Assembly (NCBI RefSeq): GCF_002895005.1
Contig: NZ_POWF01000004.1
Location: forward strand, 124,001 to 188,000
Source: Hanstruepera neustonica
GTDB taxonomy: Bacteria > Bacteroidota > Bacteroidia > Flavobacteriales > Flavobacteriaceae
Length of the DNA: 64,000 nucleotides
Direction: 5' to 3'
Under the pieces are notes generated by a model that worked only from the letters and a program-made list of their open reading frames with translations, did no database searches and had not been told where the DNA came from. Below, one piece after another: positions 63,161 through 64,000 of this stretch. A program made the position numbers and the translations under genes. Position 1 is the first letter of the stretch; each line of letters starts with the position of its first letter.

Positions 63161-63475
63161 ATCTATTTCCCGTGAAAACGGGAATCTTTTTAATTAAACA
63201 TCATTTCCCGATAAATAACGGGAATTTTTAGAGACCTTTCGACTACCGCTCAAGGTGACAAGTAAACGACTATATCATGCGTTTAACAGGGTGCAAATAT
63301 AATTATAGTTACCGTTAGTGGAAACAAAAAGTTTAGTTTTTAAGTGAAGACCGAAGAATGATGACGGATGACGGGAAACTGTTGATTTGGTTATTTTGAA
63401 ATGTGTAAATTATTACTTGATTTTTTTTTAATTATATTTAATGTTAATTATCTAACCACCATTAATATTAAAAAC
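63161..63475. other. 315-base intergenic region upstream of the last gene
   Basis: Holds tandem hairpins and a dispersed-type repeat (listed separately) and, from 63300, AT-rich sequence with a TATATTTA box at 63433-63440, 36 bases before the 63476 start codon. No ORF of note. Confidence 0.4.
63167..63262. repeat. Tandem CCCG/CGGG hairpins plus flavobacterial intergenic repeat
   Basis: TTCCCG/CGGGAA hairpins occur twice (63167-63184 and 63205-63224, 38 bases apart). They are followed by a CCTTTCGACTACCGC...AAGGTGACA block (63231-63262), whose sense resembles dispersed TGTCACCTTGAG...GTCGAAAGG intergenic repeats seen in flavobacteria. It shares the CTTGTCA end of the repeat at 25788. Confidence 0.5.
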
Positions 63476-64000
63476 ATGAGCTACTTGAAAACATTACAAA
63501 CGAAACCTTTACTGCTGACCCTAGTTTTATTTTTATCATTTGGATTTATGATTGAAGTAAATGCCCAAGACAAGGTAATCATGCTAAACGGCGAAGAAAA
63601 AATTGGTAAAATTTTAGGTCTAGACGATAGCACCATAAAATTTGTTCATAGTGGAGAAGATTTAGAATATACATTAAAGAAATCAGAGATTGAAAAAATA
63701 ATCTTTTCTAGCGGCAGAACAGAGGTTGTTAATCAAAAGGTAGCACCAGTAGACCCTTTAAAGACAGCGGCAGATAAACGTAACAAAATTGCCGTGATGC
63801 CATTTACTGTAAACACCAATGATGCTGACGTGGATCCAACCAGTATGGGTAAACAAATGCAAAATGATTGTGTATTTATTTTAAGAGATGTAAAGGCTGG
63901 AATGTATACCATTCAAGACCCAATGACTACAGATGCGTTATTAAGTCAGCATGGCATTTCACTAGATCAAGTAAGAACTATTCCTCCTGCTGATATGGCA
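63476..64000 (+). CDS. Secreted hypothetical protein, LpoB/CsgG-like start (3' end cut by window)
   Basis: The frame opens at an ATG at 63476 and runs off the right edge with 175 residues. A signal peptide (ending FMIEVNAQ) is followed by a GEEKIGKILGLDDSTIKFVH beta hairpin repeat (about 40-75) and then by NKIAVMPFTVNTNDA. That last segment resembles the start of the CsgG/LpoB alpha/beta domain, but the rest is missing. Location is probably the periplasm. Too little remains to assign a function. Confidence 0.75.
   Translation, partial: MSYLKTLQTKPLLLTLVLFLSFGFMIEVNAQDKVIMLNGEEKIGKILGLDDSTIKFVHSGEDLEYTLKKSEIEKIIFSSGRTEVVNQKVAPVDPLKTAADKRNKIAVMPFTVNTNDADVDPTSMGKQMQNDCVFILRDVKAGMYTIQDPMTTDALLSQHGISLDQVRTIPPADMA

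Noticed and set aside
1-64000. CRISPR arrays, rRNA or tRNA genes, insertion sequences
   Set aside because: I looked for regularly spaced repeats, tRNA-like cloverleafs and transposase motifs and found none; faint or degenerate copies cannot be excluded by eye.

Overview
The window is chromosomal DNA of a member of the Bacteroidota, most likely Flavobacteriaceae. Four things point there: a T9SS C-terminal sorting signal on a secreted haloperoxidase, many lipoproteins with short Bacteroidetes-style signal peptides, TAnnTTTG-type -7 promoter boxes in place of TATAAT, and AT-rich sequence with mostly flavobacterial housekeeping and envelope genes. I saw no rRNA, tRNA, CRISPR array or insertion sequence.

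Layout. 1-7879: a vanadium-dependent haloperoxidase (cut by the left edge), an M16 zinc protease lipoprotein, a small secreted protein, an RlmI-like rRNA methyltransferase and an EamA exporter. 7851-12952: a TetR - ABC - HlyD - TolC export operon on the minus strand, in which the ABC ATPase has diverged motifs. 13088-15602: an arsenic operon (ArsR, DUF6428-like, ArsC-type phosphatase, ACR3 pump). 15604-23717: mixed envelope and metabolic genes, including an LysM/M23 hydrolase, an intradiol-dioxygenase-like protein, a serine beta-lactamase-like lipoprotein, a ToxR-like membrane regulator, a YdeI protein ending in a CDGSH iron-sulfur motif, and an alcohol dehydrogenase. 24027-26409: an ATP-grasp protein, a GNAT protein and Ohr.

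26528-35938 is the most accessory-looking part: a patatin-like lipoprotein, a TraB/GumN-like protein, and a very AT-rich two-gene unit. That unit holds an RloC/PrrC-like ATPase with a CxxC hook and a candidate R-x3-E...H nuclease triad, followed by a DUF2130 protein with a PD-(D/E)XK-like core. It is the best candidate in the window for a little-described defence-type system.

35942-49000: two paralogous small secreted proteins, an OmpA lipoprotein, UspA, an oxidoreductase, a DEAD-like helicase, a pseudouridine synthase, Hsp20, two tiny basic ORFs ahead of a strong terminator, a lone ExbD and a prolyl-oligopeptidase. 48309-54383: a fused E1 alpha/beta ketoacid dehydrogenase, divergent from a tightly packed five-gene operon (2OG-Fe oxygenase, SUI1, DUF1835, nucleoside phosphorylase, substrate-binding-like protein). 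54546-64000: Ung, a YfcC-like carrier, a translationally coupled parE - membrane protein - parC operon, YchF and the start of a secreted protein cut by the right edge.

Many starts were moved to internal ATG codons where these fit signal peptides, terminators or promoter boxes better. Family names rest on motif recognition by eye, not on database searches.
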